Source: an uncultured Clostridia bacterium (GTDB lineage Bacteria; Bacillota; Clostridia; Oscillospirales; Acutalibacteraceae). Taken from it: a stretch of 64,000 bases of DNA. Location of the stretch: positions 1 through 64,000 of the forward strand of contig CANQUS010000008.1 in the NCBI GenBank assembly GCA_947627055.1, in the 5' to 3' direction. Shown here in pieces: positions 1 through 9,343 of the stretch. Each line of letters opens with the position of its first letter. Position 1 is the stretch's first letter. Both the position numbers and the translations under genes were made by a program. The notes beneath the pieces were generated by a model. That model worked only from the letters and a program-made list of their open reading frames with translations, was not told where the DNA came from and did no database searches.

Positions 1-2948
1 TTGACTGAATTTGCCTTGTAAACATACGTTACTGTAATCGTCGCTTCTGTAAACTTGCCTGTAGCGTTGGAGGGTTTAGTTTCAAGAGTGTAACCGCTGA
101 ATGTTTTGACAGTTGTTGTATAGGTAGTTCCGACATCGCCTGTCAGCTTTTCTGTGGCGAGGACATTACCGCTTTCATCAACATATCTTACATTTACTGT
201 GCCTTTTACAACAGGTTTAACAGTCTTAACATATCCGTTTACATCATAGTAACCGTTCTTGACGTATTTCAAATTTTTAGTCTGATTTTTCCCGTCGTTA
301 AAGATAACCATAAGATCAGGATCATCGGAATCATATTCAAAAGCGTATATGCCGTCCCCCATATCCGTCATTGCCGTTCCGGGCCAGCCCGCTCCGACAT
401 CATGATCATCTTTAAAGAAATATACGTTAATATTTGAACCCCAGTCCGACGGCTTTTCAAAGTATACACCGCTTTTGATCGTCGGGATACTCTTGGCTTC
501 TACTGTTACGGTCGCCGTAGCTTTGCAGCCGTTAAAGGTCTGCGCGGTAATAATGGCGGTTCCCTCGGCAACAGCAGTAACATTACCTGAGCTGTCAACG
601 GAAGCGACCGAGGCATTGTTTGACGACCATGTTACAGTTTTATTTGTTGCGTTAGCAGGAGTAACCGTCGCGGTGAACTTACCTGATTCGCCCTCTGTCA
701 ATACAAGTGACTTTGGGCTGAGCGAAATGCCTGTTGGCTTGACAATATCGGTATTTTCTGTGACCTTTACATTGACCTTTGCTGTAAGTCCGTTAGAGGT
801 TTTCGCTGTGACTATTGCTGAACCGGGTGTTACGCCTGTGATAGTTCCACCGCTGACTGTTGCTATGCTGTCATTGTTTGACGTCCATGTAACTGTCTTG
901 TTTGTTGCGTTTGAAGGAGTAACTGTAGCCGTTACCTTAACCGACGTGCCTTCCTTGACCGTTACGGAGGATTGGCTTACTGTGATGCCGTCAGGCTCAA
1001 CAATGTCAACGCTGCCGCCGACAATATCTTCAATAGCGCCGCCGTCGGTGAGATATTTACCGTTGGGGATAACTCTGCCGGGAGCAGGGGTCTTGGCTGT
1101 GTCGAGAACATAAACCTTCATGTTGCCCTTGCCGGAAACATTGGCCGACAGAGTACCGTTAGAAACGTTCTGAACATCACCTGTAACAGCGTCAACGTAT
1201 TTGCCGTTTGGAATGCCTGAGAATGTAGCAGAACCTGAAATCGCTACACAGGCAAAGCTGTCTGTTGACGAATCAGTGTAGCGTCTCTTGAACGCTATGT
1301 TGCCTGAACAGCCTTCAGTTGAATACTGTCCCTTTCTGAGTGCGGGTACAGCCTGACGGATCCTGTTAAGACGCATTAAGTGCTGTGAAAGAGGAGATGC
1401 GAGTGTATCCTTGACCTGGCCGCTTACATTGCCGAAATCGGTAAAGCCTGTGGCAGTAACCGTACCCTCTATGTTATCGCCGTAATACGCACGGCCTGTC
1501 TCGCTTAATTTAGCGTTGGGACCAACGTCTATGGGCTTGCCCGCCTGAAATTCTATTTCGCTGCCGTAATAAATACAGGGGATGCCGCGGAATGTAAACA
1601 TCAACGAAAGATTTTCAGCCCATGCGTCTGTACCTCCCGTATATCTTTGAGTTTGACATTCGTCAGGACCATAGTCGTGAGAATCAACGTATACAACGTT
1701 CCATGTCGAATCGCTGAAATATTTATCCTCTCCCAGAGCCGTATTAAACGCGCTGTTTGCATTGTTAAAGCTCCAGTGCATTTGGAAGTCAATTACATCG
1801 AGTCCCGAACGTATAGAATTATCAGGCGTATGGTAATTGTTTCCTTCAAGAAAAGCATTGGTGCTCGTTGGCTGTGACGACGTATTCATATGAGATGAAT
1901 AATGCTCCTCGACCAACGCCTCGTTAGACGCTGTGTCGTTGCTCCAGCGGCCTGTCCAGCTCGCGTCGTCCGCCCATGTGTAGAAGCTTGTAGAAATAGG
2001 AGGATTATCGCGATACCATACATCATGACCCTTGGTGCAAACTTCGCCGAACATATAGAAGTTTTCGCCGCCTGCCTTTTTAAACGCGGGAACAAAGACA
2101 GAGTTAAACGTCAAACGGGAAACATGCTTTACTGTATCCACACGGAAACCGTCTACTCCCATGTTAATATATTTGGTATAGCAATCGGTAAGATAGTTGT
2201 AGACCTTTGGGTTTTCCGTTTCAAGGTCGAAGCAGTCATCCGCGATAGTTTTCCTCTGAGCTTCATAGTTATCCCAGTCACCGCCGCCGCAGAATCCGTT
2301 GTGATGATAAATGTTTTCCGGGTCGCCTGTACCGTTCATGACGACCTGATTACGTTCCGAGTATACATCGCTTGTAATTTTAAGAAGATTCTTCTCGCCC
2401 CAGTTACAGGTGTGATTGACGACTACGTCCTGAATGATCTTCATGCCCTTGGCGTGACAGGCGTCGATAAGATCCTGATACGTTACACCGTTTGATTCGT
2501 ATCGCGTGTCGACCGCACTGAAATCATACGCATGATAGCCGTGATAGTCATAGCCCGAATTGTTCTCGACGACCGGCGTTATCCAAATCGCCGTAAAGCC
2601 TAGAGCCTTTATGTAGTCGAGCTTGTCGATCAGACCCTTGAAATCGCCTCTCCACGACGGATCATCTGCGGGATTCTGTGCTTTTTCGTCCTCTGAAGTG
2701 CGCGCGTTATTGCTTGGATCACCATCGTAAAATCTTGTGGTTATCAAGAAGTAGATAGTCTCATCACGGAAATCCGTACGGGAATTTGCGTAGATGACGC
2801 CTCGTTCATCGGCAGAGAGGATCGACGAGCTCGCAGCGTCAGCCTCTACCGGCGGAATCAACAGTCCGCTTGTTCCAACCGCAGCAACAGATAAAAAACA
2901 CGCCAAAGCGCGCTTTATGATCGATGCTGCACCTTTTCGTTTCTTCAT
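1..2948 (-). CDS. Secreted multidomain alpha-amylase (GH13), C-terminus beyond window
   Basis: This gene encodes an extracellular enzyme that cleaves alpha-1,4 bonds in starch. About 982 residues are visible and the frame stays open to base 1. A lysine-rich signal peptide covers roughly residues 1-30. The GH13 barrel spans about 46-480 and has all four conserved regions: DVVVNH; GFRVDTVKH with nucleophile D271; FGEV with acid/base E302; and VDSHD with D425. After it come two Ig-like BIG2 domains (about 650-730 and 735-815), a CBM26-like starch-binding module (about 824-903, starting KSGVYFEKPSDW) and the start of a MucBP-like module (from about 913). The start ATG at 2948 follows AAAGGA. Domain names come from family knowledge. 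Whether a dockerin, sortase signal or other anchor follows cannot be seen. Confidence 0.93.
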   Translation of the reverse strand, partial: MKKRKGAASIIKRALACFLSVAAVGTSGLLIPPVEADAASSSILSADERGVIYANSRTDFRDETIYFLITTRFYDGDPSNNARTSEDEKAQNPADDPSWRGDFKGLIDKLDYIKALGFTAIWITPVVENNSGYDYHGYHAYDFSAVDTRYESNGVTYQDLIDACHAKGMKIIQDVVVNHTCNWGEKNLLKITSDVYSERNQVVMNGTGDPENIYHHNGFCGGGDWDNYEAQRKTIADDCFDLETENPKVYNYLTDCYTKYINMGVDGFRVDTVKHVSRLTFNSVFVPAFKKAGGENFYMFGEVCTKGHDVWYRDNPPISTSFYTWADDASWTGRWSNDTASNEALVEEHYSSHMNTSSQPTSTNAFLEGNNYHTPDNSIRSGLDVIDFQMHWSFNNANSAFNTALGEDKYFSDSTWNVVYVDSHDYGPDECQTQRYTGGTDAWAENLSLMFTFRGIPCIYYGSEIEFQAGKPIDVGPNAKLSETGRAYYGDNIEGTVTATGFTDFGNVSGQVKDTLASPLSQHLMRLNRIRQAVPALRKGQYSTEGCSGNIAFKRRYTDSSTDSFACVAISGSATFSGIPNGKYVDAVTGDVQNVSNGTLSANVSGKGNMKVYVLDTAKTPAPGRVIPNGKYLTDGGAIEDIVGGSVDIVEPDGITVSQSSVTVKEGTSVKVTATVTPSNATNKTVTWTSNNDSIATVSGGTITGVTPGSAIVTAKTSNGLTAKVNVKVTENTDIVKPTGISLSPKSLVLTEGESGKFTATVTPANATNKTVTWSSNNASVASVDSSGNVTAVAEGTAIITAQTFNGCKATATVTVEAKSIPTIKSGVYFEKPSDWGSNINVYFFKDDHDVGAGWPGTAMTDMGDGIYAFEYDSDDPDLMVIFNDGKNQTKNLKYVKNGYYDVNGYVKTVKPVVKGTVNVRYVDESGNVLATEKLTGDVGTTYTTTVKTFSGYTLETKPSNATGKFTEATITVTYVYKANSV

Positions 2949-3023
2949 GCAAAACATTCCTTTCAAAATACGCATCGCGGGCAAATACGGAATTGTTACA
3001 TCCGAATTAAAATTCCGCACAAA

Positions 3024-3054
3024 TTTATATCACAATCATACATTAAATTATCAA
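3024..3054 (-). promoter_or_regulatory. Putative amylase promoter
   Basis: On the minus strand a TTGATA box (3049-3054) lies 19 bases from TATAAA (3024-3029), which carries an extended -10 TG one base upstream. A 7-bp inverted repeat CGGAATT/AATTCCG (2988-2994 and 3011-3017) falls around the predicted start of transcription and could be an operator or a 5' stem. The spacing is long, so this is tentative. Confidence 0.4.
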
Positions 3055-3362
3055 TTTTTTTATGCCGTGCAGGAATAATGAGGCAATGAAAAATAAATCT
3101 ACAAATTTTTCACTAAAGATTAAAATTTTTCTCTCGTATTCAGTAAAATGCACAAAAATATTTCACAGTTTAAATAATCATAAATATAAATCTCATCTAT
3201 ACCCTATCATATTAACATCAGATTCACCGAAAAGTCATAATCGGTAGAAGATCATCTTCCTTGCATATTTACCCACTCCCCATAACGGGGAAAGCCTCCT
3301 ATAAAATATTTCTTGATATTTTCATAAAAATTCGTCTTACATCTCCATATTACATCTGATAC
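3055..3362. other. A+T-rich intergenic spacer
   Basis: This stretch separates the amylase promoter from the sensor-kinase terminator. It is very A+T-rich. Short open frames occur but lack ribosome binding sites and recognisable products. The only structure seen is a small CCCC-GGGG hairpin near 3277-3289. No gene is called. Confidence 0.5.
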
Positions 3363-3400
3363 GAAAAAAAATAGTTCCAAACCTCATGGTAAGGAACCAA
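3363..3400 (-). terminator. Intrinsic terminator after the sensor kinase
   Basis: On the minus strand a stem GTTCC-tt-ACC / GGT-tt-GGAAC (3374-3397) is followed by TATTTTTTTT. It begins about 10 bases past the kinase stop codon. Confidence 0.8.
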
Positions 3401-3407
3401 TTATATA

Positions 3408-5519
3408 TTATTTATAAATCTTTTCAAGCAGCTCTTCAACGTCCACCGGCTTTGCTATAAAGTCGTCCATTCCGCAAGCAAGTGCCTTGTCCCTTTCCTC
3501 GGAGAAAGAGTTTGCTGTGCACGCAATAATACGCACTGCTTTTGCATCAGGTCTGTGCAGGGCGCGGATAGCCTTTGCAGCCTCAAAACCGTTCATCTCG
3601 GGCATAAGCAGATCCATAAGTATAACGCCATATGTGCCCGTAGCTGAATCCGAAAACATCTCAAGGGCTTTTTTGCCGTTTTCCGCGACATCGACCTCGA
3701 AGCCTTCATATCGTAGCAGTTCAAGAAGTATTTCTCCGTTAATTTCATTGTCCTCAGCCACCAATACACGCGAATGTTTTCGGTCAGGAGCGACGAAATG
3801 CTGCTCGGGCTTTTCAAAAGGCTCGCTTGTCTCCGCAACAAAAGTAAATGTAAATATGCTGCCCTCATCCTTTTTGCTGACGCAGGTCAGATCTCCGCCC
3901 ATAAGCCGCGCCAATCTGCGGCTTATATAAAGTCCGAGACCCGTGCCCTGATTTCCCTTAGACACAGTAACGTTTTCCTGTGAAAATACGTCAAATATCT
4001 TTTTTTGGAACTCATCACTCATACCCCTGCCGTTATCTGATACAACAACAGTGGTAAGAACCTTATCATTGTCAATCAGCTCCTGTTTAATAAACAACTC
4101 AACATTGCCGCCCTCATTTGTGAACTTGCGAGCGTTATCCAGTAAATTCAGCAAGACCTGCTGGATCCTGGTTTCATCTCCTATAATATGCGGATTTGTC
4201 ATTTCACCGTGAACTGTGAAATTAAGCTTTTTATCATCCATAGCGCTTCGCTCAACAGCACTTACGGTTTCTAGTAATGTCTTAATATTTAACGTTTGAT
4301 GTACAAGCTCCATTTTTTCATTCTCAAGCTTAGATGAATCCAAAATATCGTTTACCAATGACAAGAGATACTTGGAAATCATAGAGGACTGCTCAAGATA
4401 TTCTTCCATTTTTTCCTTGTCTTCAAGCTTCTGATGCATAAGATGATTAAGGCCGATAAGACCGTTCAGCGGTGTGCGTATCTCGTGGCTCATAGTGGAC
4501 AAAAATTGCCCCTTGGCTTTTGAGTCAGCTCTGCTCTCGGTAATTCGTATACGTTGACGAATGATCATAACCGCCAAAATTATTATAACGATAAATGTTA
4601 TGCCGAGTATCATAATGGTATATCTGTAACGCGTCAAAAAATCACTTAGCGTATATTTGTACTGATTTTCCATTACGCCCTGTATAATATAACTACCCAG
4701 CTCGTCCTCGGATATATTGTCTATTGTCTTATTTAATATACTTATAAGGATCTCTCCGTCCTCGTGCGTAGGACCTTGATTTTTGTCCAAGCCTACCATC
4801 GCGGAAAAACAGAGCATATCGTCAAGTCCGACAACGGGTATGACCTTCAATTTTTCATTTTTCGGATTAGATAACCAATACTCAGCAACATATTGATTTT
4901 GTATCATCATGTCAGCCTCGCCCGCATTTACGGCATCAAAGCATGCGTTTATAGAGTCATAATCCTTCAAAACAAAATTCGGAAACATATTGGAAAGTAC
5001 TTTTTTAAGTGTTTGTGATCCTGTCGAAATAGCAACAGAATATCCCTCATCTAATTTAAACTCAAAATTCTCCCTTGCAATGATCACCTTATGGCTTGAC
5101 AAATAAGGCTTGCTGATAAGTATTCCTCTGGCCTTTTGATTTTCGCTGTTAAATTCTACGCTTGTAATTAGATCTATTTTTTCACTTAAAAGATAATCAT
5201 ATGTGACGTCGTTCGTAGGAAGCGCGACATATTCAAAATTCAGTCCGGAAAGCTTGCTTACACGGTCAAATATGTATCTCGATATTCCATCCGCTTCTCC
5301 ATTGTCATTAGAGAATGAAACCGGTATACGATCCTGAACATAGCCCACCCTTAAGGATTTATGAGAATATATATAATCCTTCTCTTCGGATGTAAATGAC
5401 AACGTATCCATACCTTCATCGTCATATGCGGCCGCTGATATGCCGCAAAGGACCGTCAAGAGAATTATAGTAAAGGCAGAAAAAGCCATAAGTCGTTTGG
5501 ACATAATGCTTGACCCCAT
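3408..5519 (-). CDS. Hybrid sensor histidine kinase with periplasmic SBP-type sensor
   Basis: This is a membrane two-component sensor. Residues about 6-28 form an N-terminal hydrophobic signal or anchor. Residues about 55-285 resemble a family 3 solute-binding domain and would sit outside the cell to sense a small ligand such as an amino acid. A transmembrane helix follows at about 298-320. The HisKA H-box STMSHEIRTP has H345. The ATPase domain shows the N box (LLDNARKF), G1 (DNGRGMS) and G2 (GTGLGLYI). A C-terminal receiver has phosphoacceptor D636 in LMDLLMPEMNG and the distal Lys in IAKPV. A second in-frame ATG at 5504 is also possible; neither start has a strong Shine-Dalgarno. No separate response regulator lies nearby, so the output partner is unknown. 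It has its own promoter and terminator. Confidence 0.93.
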   Translation of the reverse strand: MGSSIMSKRLMAFSAFTIILLTVLCGISAAAYDDEGMDTLSFTSEEKDYIYSHKSLRVGYVQDRIPVSFSNDNGEADGISRYIFDRVSKLSGLNFEYVALPTNDVTYDYLLSEKIDLITSVEFNSENQKARGILISKPYLSSHKVIIARENFEFKLDEGYSVAISTGSQTLKKVLSNMFPNFVLKDYDSINACFDAVNAGEADMMIQNQYVAEYWLSNPKNEKLKVIPVVGLDDMLCFSAMVGLDKNQGPTHEDGEILISILNKTIDNISEDELGSYIIQGVMENQYKYTLSDFLTRYRYTIMILGITFIVIIILAVMIIRQRIRITESRADSKAKGQFLSTMSHEIRTPLNGLIGLNHLMHQKLEDKEKMEEYLEQSSMISKYLLSLVNDILDSSKLENEKMELVHQTLNIKTLLETVSAVERSAMDDKKLNFTVHGEMTNPHIIGDETRIQQVLLNLLDNARKFTNEGGNVELFIKQELIDNDKVLTTVVVSDNGRGMSDEFQKKIFDVFSQENVTVSKGNQGTGLGLYISRRLARLMGGDLTCVSKKDEGSIFTFTFVAETSEPFEKPEQHFVAPDRKHSRVLVAEDNEINGEILLELLRYEGFEVDVAENGKKALEMFSDSATGTYGVILMDLLMPEMNGFEAAKAIRALHRPDAKAVRIIACTANSFSEERDKALACGMDDFIAKPVDVEELLEKIYK

Positions 5520-5567
5520 TCTTCAAAAAATCATAAGCTCATATATAAAAACATCGAAATATTATAT

Positions 5568-5596
5568 ATTATACTGTTTATCCTATTATTTGTCAA
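5568..5596 (-). promoter_or_regulatory. Consensus promoter for the sensor kinase
   Basis: On the minus strand TTGACA (5591-5596) and TATAAT (5568-5573) are separated by 17 bases, a perfect sigma-A match. It lies about 50 bases upstream of the kinase start. Confidence 0.85.
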
Positions 5597-5732
5597 TTAA
5601 CGTAAAACATTTTTCTGATAATACTATTGTAGATCTAATTTTTATAACCACTTAATGACCACTGCGCGATGTCCCGAGCGGGAAACATAAATATGCTGAG
5701 CGGCTTCTGTAAACAGCACTTTAAAGTTAAGA

Positions 5733-5769
5733 CAAAAAAGAGTTCCCTATCCGAATGATAAGGAAACTC
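5733..5769 (-). terminator. Terminator of the ribosomal cluster after rplQ
   Basis: On the minus strand GAGTTTCC-TTATC, a short loop, then GGATA-GGGAACTC is followed by TTTTTTG. It marks the end of the long S10-spc-alpha transcript. Confidence 0.85.
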
Positions 5770-5797
5770 TTTCTGTATACATAAATATCCGTATTTA

Positions 5798-6139
5798 TCA
5801 AATAAGCTCAATAATCGCCATTTCGGCAGCGTCACCGCGACGTGGACCTGTCTTAGTGATCCTCGTGTAACCGCCGTTTTTGTCGGCGTACTTCGGAGCG
5901 ATCTCCTTAAAGAGCTTATAGGCAACGTCTTCCTTAGTAATAAAGGAAAGAACGAGTCTCTTATTATGGAGATTATCCTCCTTGGCTATTGTTATGAGCT
6001 TCTCAGCCATAGAGCTGACCTCTTTGGCACGAGTTACCGTTGTCTCTATCTTGCCGTTCTCTAACAGGAACGTTACCATTGCTCTGAGCATAGCTGTTCT
6101 GTGGGCAGTATTTCTGCCGAGCTTTCTTGTTCCGGGCAT
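5798..6139 (-). CDS. rplQ: 50S ribosomal protein L17
   Basis: L17 is a structural protein of the large subunit. The 113-residue product begins [14 protein letters not shown], the typical L17 N-terminus, and has the usual length. The ATG at 6139 is preceded by AAAGGAG. It directly follows rpoA, as in most bacteria, and is the last gene of the cluster before the terminator. Confidence 0.97.
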   Translation of the reverse strand: MPGTRKLGRNTAHRTAMLRAMVTFLLENGKIETTVTRAKEVSSMAEKLITIAKEDNLHNKRLVLSFITKEDVAYKLFKEIAPKYADKNGGYTRITKTGPRRGDAAEMAIIELI

Positions 6140-6174
6140 AGATATTCACTCCTTTACCTTTGGTTATTAAGGGA

Positions 6175-7128
6175 TTATTCTTCCTCGTTTTGTAGACTGA
6201 AACCGAGTGTTGTCAGCTTTTCGACAACCTCTTCAAGTGATTTACGTCCAAGGTTTCTAACCTTCATCATGTCGTCCTCTGACTTGTTTATAAGGTCTTC
6301 AACCGTATTGATTCCCGCGCGCTTCAGACAGTTAAAGGAACGAACTGAAAGGTCAAGCTCCTCTATCGTCATCTCAAGAACCTTTTCCTTGCCCTTGTCA
6401 TCCTTTTCGACCATGATCTCAGTATTTGTACCTTTATCCGATAGGTTGACAAAAAGGTTAAGGTGTTCCGTAAGAACCCTTGCTGCCAGTGATACAGCCT
6501 CCTGCGCATTTATAACTCCGTTAGTCCAGACGTCGAGCGTTAGCTTGTCATAGTCTGTGATCTGACCCACACGGGTATTCTCAACTGTATAGTTCACCTT
6601 GAGAACAGGTGTGTAGATAGAATCAATGGGGAGAACTCCGATGATGTTTTGCGGCATAGCTGCCTTATTCTTTTCAGCAGAAATATAGCCGCGTCCTCTG
6701 TCGAGAGTGATCTCCATATTGAGCTTAGCTCCATCGCCAAGAGTGGCGATATGCATTTCAGGGTTAAGTATTTCAACATCGCTATCACTCTTGATTGCAT
6801 CGGCAGTGACCTCGCATGGTCCCTCGGACGATATGGTAACGACCTTGGGAACGCTGCCATGAAGCCTTGCCGTAAGACCCTTCATGTTGAGAACTATCTC
6901 TGTTACGTCCTCTTTGACTCCCTTAATTGTAGAAAATTCATGAAGAACGCCGTCAATCTTGATTGATGTAACAGCAACACCCTCAAGCGAGGAAAGAAGG
7001 ACTCTTCTTAAGCTGTTACCGAGTGTATTGCCGAATCCTCTCTCGAGCGGTTCAACAACAAACCTGCCGAATGTACCGTCGGGCGAAAGCTCGGCTGTTT
7101 CTATACGTGGCTTTTCTATCTCAATCAT
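6175..7128 (-). CDS. rpoA: DNA-directed RNA polymerase alpha subunit
   Basis: RpoA nucleates RNA polymerase assembly, and its C-terminal domain contacts UP elements and activators. The 317 residues split into the dimerisation domain (about 1-230, with the motif [16 protein letters not shown]) and the helix-hairpin-helix C-terminal domain (about 250-317, with [17 protein letters not shown] and [11 protein letters not shown]). The ATG at 7128 follows AGGAGG. It lies between rpsD and rplQ as expected. Confidence 0.98.
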   Translation of the reverse strand: MIEIEKPRIETAELSPDGTFGRFVVEPLERGFGNTLGNSLRRVLLSSLEGVAVTSIKIDGVLHEFSTIKGVKEDVTEIVLNMKGLTARLHGSVPKVVTISSEGPCEVTADAIKSDSDVEILNPEMHIATLGDGAKLNMEITLDRGRGYISAEKNKAAMPQNIIGVLPIDSIYTPVLKVNYTVENTRVGQITDYDKLTLDVWTNGVINAQEAVSLAARVLTEHLNLFVNLSDKGTNTEIMVEKDDKGKEKVLEMTIEELDLSVRSFNCLKRAGINTVEDLINKSEDDMMKVRNLGRKSLEEVVEKLTTLGFSLQNEEE

Positions 7129-7194
7129 TAGCTAACCTCCTTAACAACGGCGGCATAAGCCGCCAATAAGCGCATCCTGTGATAATCGACCGGA

Positions 7195-7791
7195 TTACTT
7201 GGAGTACAACTCAACGATAAGGTGAGCTTCTACATCATAATCAAGATCTTCGATGGCGGGCATACGAGTCACCTTTGCGGTAAACTCATCCTTGTCAGCC
7301 TCAAGCCAAAGAGGAATGATCCTGCCGTGAGTAGCCTCAAGGTTAGCCTTGAACTTCGGGCTGCTCTTGCTCTTATCTCTGAGGGAGATAACGTCGCCGA
7401 CCTTGACCCTGTATGAAGGAATGTCAACTCTCTTGCCGTTTACGAGGAAGTGGCCGTGATTTACGAGCTGCCTTGCTTCACGTCTCGTTGTAGCAAGACC
7501 CATTCTGAAAACAACGTTATCAAGCCGTGTTTCAAGGCAAACGATAAGGTTGCTGCCTGCCTGACCCTCCATCTTGGAAGCAATCTCATAGTAATGATAG
7601 AACTGTTTCTCGAGTACACCGTAGATAAATTTCAGCTTCTGCTTTTCCTTGAGCTGAAGTCCGTATTCGGAAACCTTTCTTCTGCTGTTGGCGTTAGGAT
7701 TCTTTTTAGATTCCTTAGCAATGCCGACGACTGTCGGGCTGATCCCTAAGTATCTGCATCTCTTTAAAACCGGATCTCTTTGTACTGCCAT
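7195..7791 (-). CDS. rpsD: 30S ribosomal protein S4
   Basis: S4 is a primary 16S rRNA binder and assembly initiator. The 198-residue product has the S4 RNA-binding fold in its middle (ETRLDNVVFRMGLATTR through VNGKRVDIPSYRV). The zinc-binding cysteines of C+ S4 proteins are absent, so this is a C- form. The ATG at 7791 is preceded by GGAGGTG. In many Firmicutes rpsD stands alone; here it sits inside the alpha operon. Confidence 0.97.
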   Translation of the reverse strand: MAVQRDPVLKRCRYLGISPTVVGIAKESKKNPNANSRRKVSEYGLQLKEKQKLKFIYGVLEKQFYHYYEIASKMEGQAGSNLIVCLETRLDNVVFRMGLATTRREARQLVNHGHFLVNGKRVDIPSYRVKVGDVISLRDKSKSSPKFKANLEATHGRIIPLWLEADKDEFTAKVTRMPAIEDLDYDVEAHLIVELYSK

Positions 7792-7817
7792 ATTATATCA
7801 CACCTCCAAATGCTATA

Positions 7818-8222
7818 CTAAACACGTCTTCTCTTGGGAGGACGGCAACCGTTGTGAGGAATAGGAGTAACATCCTTTATCATGCTGACCTCAAGTCCCG
7901 CAGTCTGAAGGGCGCGTATAGCCGCCTCTCTGCCTGCACCCGGTCCCTTAACATAAACCTCAACTGACTTCATTCCATGCTCCATAGCCGCCTTGGCCGC
8001 TGTTTCGGCAGCCGACTGAGCAGCAAAAGGAGTTGACTTTCTTGAGCCCCTGAAGCCGAGTTCGCCTGCGCTCGCCCATGAAATCGCATTGCCCTGTACG
8101 TCAGATATAGTGACAATAGTATTATTGAAGGTGGACTGAATGTGTGCTGCGCCCTTTTCAATGTTTTTGCGTTCGCGACGTCTGCGAACGCCTACCTTCT
8201 TAGCGCCTTTTTGTACTGCCAT
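7818..8222 (-). CDS. rpsK: 30S ribosomal protein S11
   Basis: S11 lines the platform of the small subunit near the E site. The product (134 residues from this start) has the core [18 protein letters not shown] and ends [11 protein letters not shown], both typical. An in-frame TTG lies one codon upstream at 8225. I chose the ATG at 8222, which sits 9 bases from AGGAGG and encodes MAVQKG. Confidence 0.97.
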   Translation of the reverse strand: MAVQKGAKKVGVRRRRERKNIEKGAAHIQSTFNNTIVTISDVQGNAISWASAGELGFRGSRKSTPFAAQSAAETAAKAAMEHGMKSVEVYVKGPGAGREAAIRALQTAGLEVSMIKDVTPIPHNGCRPPKRRRV

Positions 8223-8242
8223 CAATAAATCCCTCCTAAAGA

Positions 8243-8611
8243 TTATTTCTTCTTGTTCGCCATAGTCTTACGCGGTCCCTTGCGTGTACGAGCGTTTGTC
8301 TTTGAACGCTGTCCTCTTACAGGGAGGCTCTTGCGGTGGCGAACGCCGCGGTAGCAACCGATCTCGATAAGCCTCTTGATATCGAACGCAACATCACGCC
8401 TGAGGTCGCCCTCTACTCGGCAGTTGTGGTCGATATACTCACGGAGCTTAGAAATATCGTCCTCAGTGAGATCCCTGACTCTTGTATCGGGGTTGATACC
8501 TGTAGCTTCTATGATATTTGAAGCTGTCTTACGACCGATACCGTATATATATGTTAGGCCGATCTCGATTCTTTTATCTCTGGGTAAGTCAACGCCTGCT
8601 ATACGCGCCAT
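8243..8611 (-). CDS. rpsM: 30S ribosomal protein S13
   Basis: S13 sits in the head of the small subunit and contacts the P-site tRNA and the B1 bridges. The 122 residues start [14 protein letters not shown] and end in the basic tail [11 protein letters not shown]. The ATG at 8611 follows GGAGGTG. Gene order rpmJ-rpsM-rpsK is standard. Confidence 0.97.
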   Translation of the reverse strand: MARIAGVDLPRDKRIEIGLTYIYGIGRKTASNIIEATGINPDTRVRDLTEDDISKLREYIDHNCRVEGDLRRDVAFDIKRLIEIGCYRGVRHRKSLPVRGQRSKTNARTRKGPRKTMANKKK

Positions 8612-8643
8612 ACTTTAGCACCTCCATAAATTCCAAAGCGTCA

Positions 8644-8772
<129 letters not shown>

Positions 8773-8797
8773 TCATGTTATGCAGTGGATAGATCTA

Positions 8798-9016
8798 TCA
8801 TTTGCTTCGCCATGTTATACGACCTTTCGTAAGGTCGTATGGCGACATCTCAATTGTTACCTTATCACCGGGAAGAATACGGATAAAATTCATCCTGAGC
8901 TTTCCCGATATATGAGCGTTGATTGTGTGTCCGTTAGGAAGCTCAACAATGAACTGTGCGTTCGGGAGTGCTTCCTTGACTGTACCTTCGATCTCAATTA
9001 CGTCCTGCTTTGACAA
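8798..9016 (-). CDS. infA: Translation initiation factor IF-1
   Basis: IF-1 binds the ribosomal A site during initiation. The 72-residue OB-fold protein reads [20 protein letters not shown] and has the conserved [15 protein letters not shown] region. The start codon is TTG at 9016, 8 bases from AGGAGG; no better start exists. Confidence 0.97.
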   Translation of the reverse strand: MSKQDVIEIEGTVKEALPNAQFIVELPNGHTINAHISGKLRMNFIRILPGDKVTIEMSPYDLTKGRITWRSK

Positions 9017-9054
9017 GCTTATAACCTCCTCATATCAGTAATGGATATTCTCCG

Positions 9055-9321
9055 TCAGTCGGAGAGCATCGTATCTTCTGTCCCGCCGTTGAACGGTGAG
9101 AGCAGCTTTCTGATCCCACGGTTGGTCCGAATTGAAACCTCGGGAGCGACCGTATTTGTTGCCGCCAGATGTATAAGGTTTTTCTTTTTGGGCTTTTCAA
9201 GTTTTCTTCTCCTGCCGTCACAAATGACCGCAAACCTTGAGTCAAGCTCAAGAATAACGAAGAAACCGCCCTTATCATGTCCGCTCAGCGAGCGAACGAC
9301 CAACCCTCTCTGAAACTCCAT
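9055..9321 (-). CDS. KOW-domain RNA-binding protein
   Basis: This 88-residue basic protein has an N-terminal KOW motif (about 5-40, with GLVVRSLSGHDKGGFFVIL) like that of L14e/L24-type RNA-binding proteins, then a lysine-rich linker RRRKLEKPKKKN. A protein of this type sits between map and infA in many Clostridia. Its exact role is not established; ribosome or rRNA binding is inferred from motif and position. The ATG at 9321 follows AAAGGA at a somewhat long spacing. Confidence 0.85.
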   Translation of the reverse strand: MEFQRGLVVRSLSGHDKGGFFVILELDSRFAVICDGRRRKLEKPKKKNLIHLAATNTVAPEVSIRTNRGIRKLLSPFNGGTEDTMLSD

Positions 9322-9343
9322 AGCTTCGACGTCCTTTCTCTCA

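Noticed and set aside
475..1113. 212-codon open frame on the plus strand
   Set aside because: It is antisense to the BIG2/CBM part of the amylase; the low-complexity TV-rich product mirrors repeats on the other strand and has no family match.
3277..3300. GEMM-I (c-di-GMP riboswitch)-like string
   Set aside because: Only a short resemblance to ACGCAAAGCCTC is present; the GGCAAACC core and tetraloop receptor are missing.
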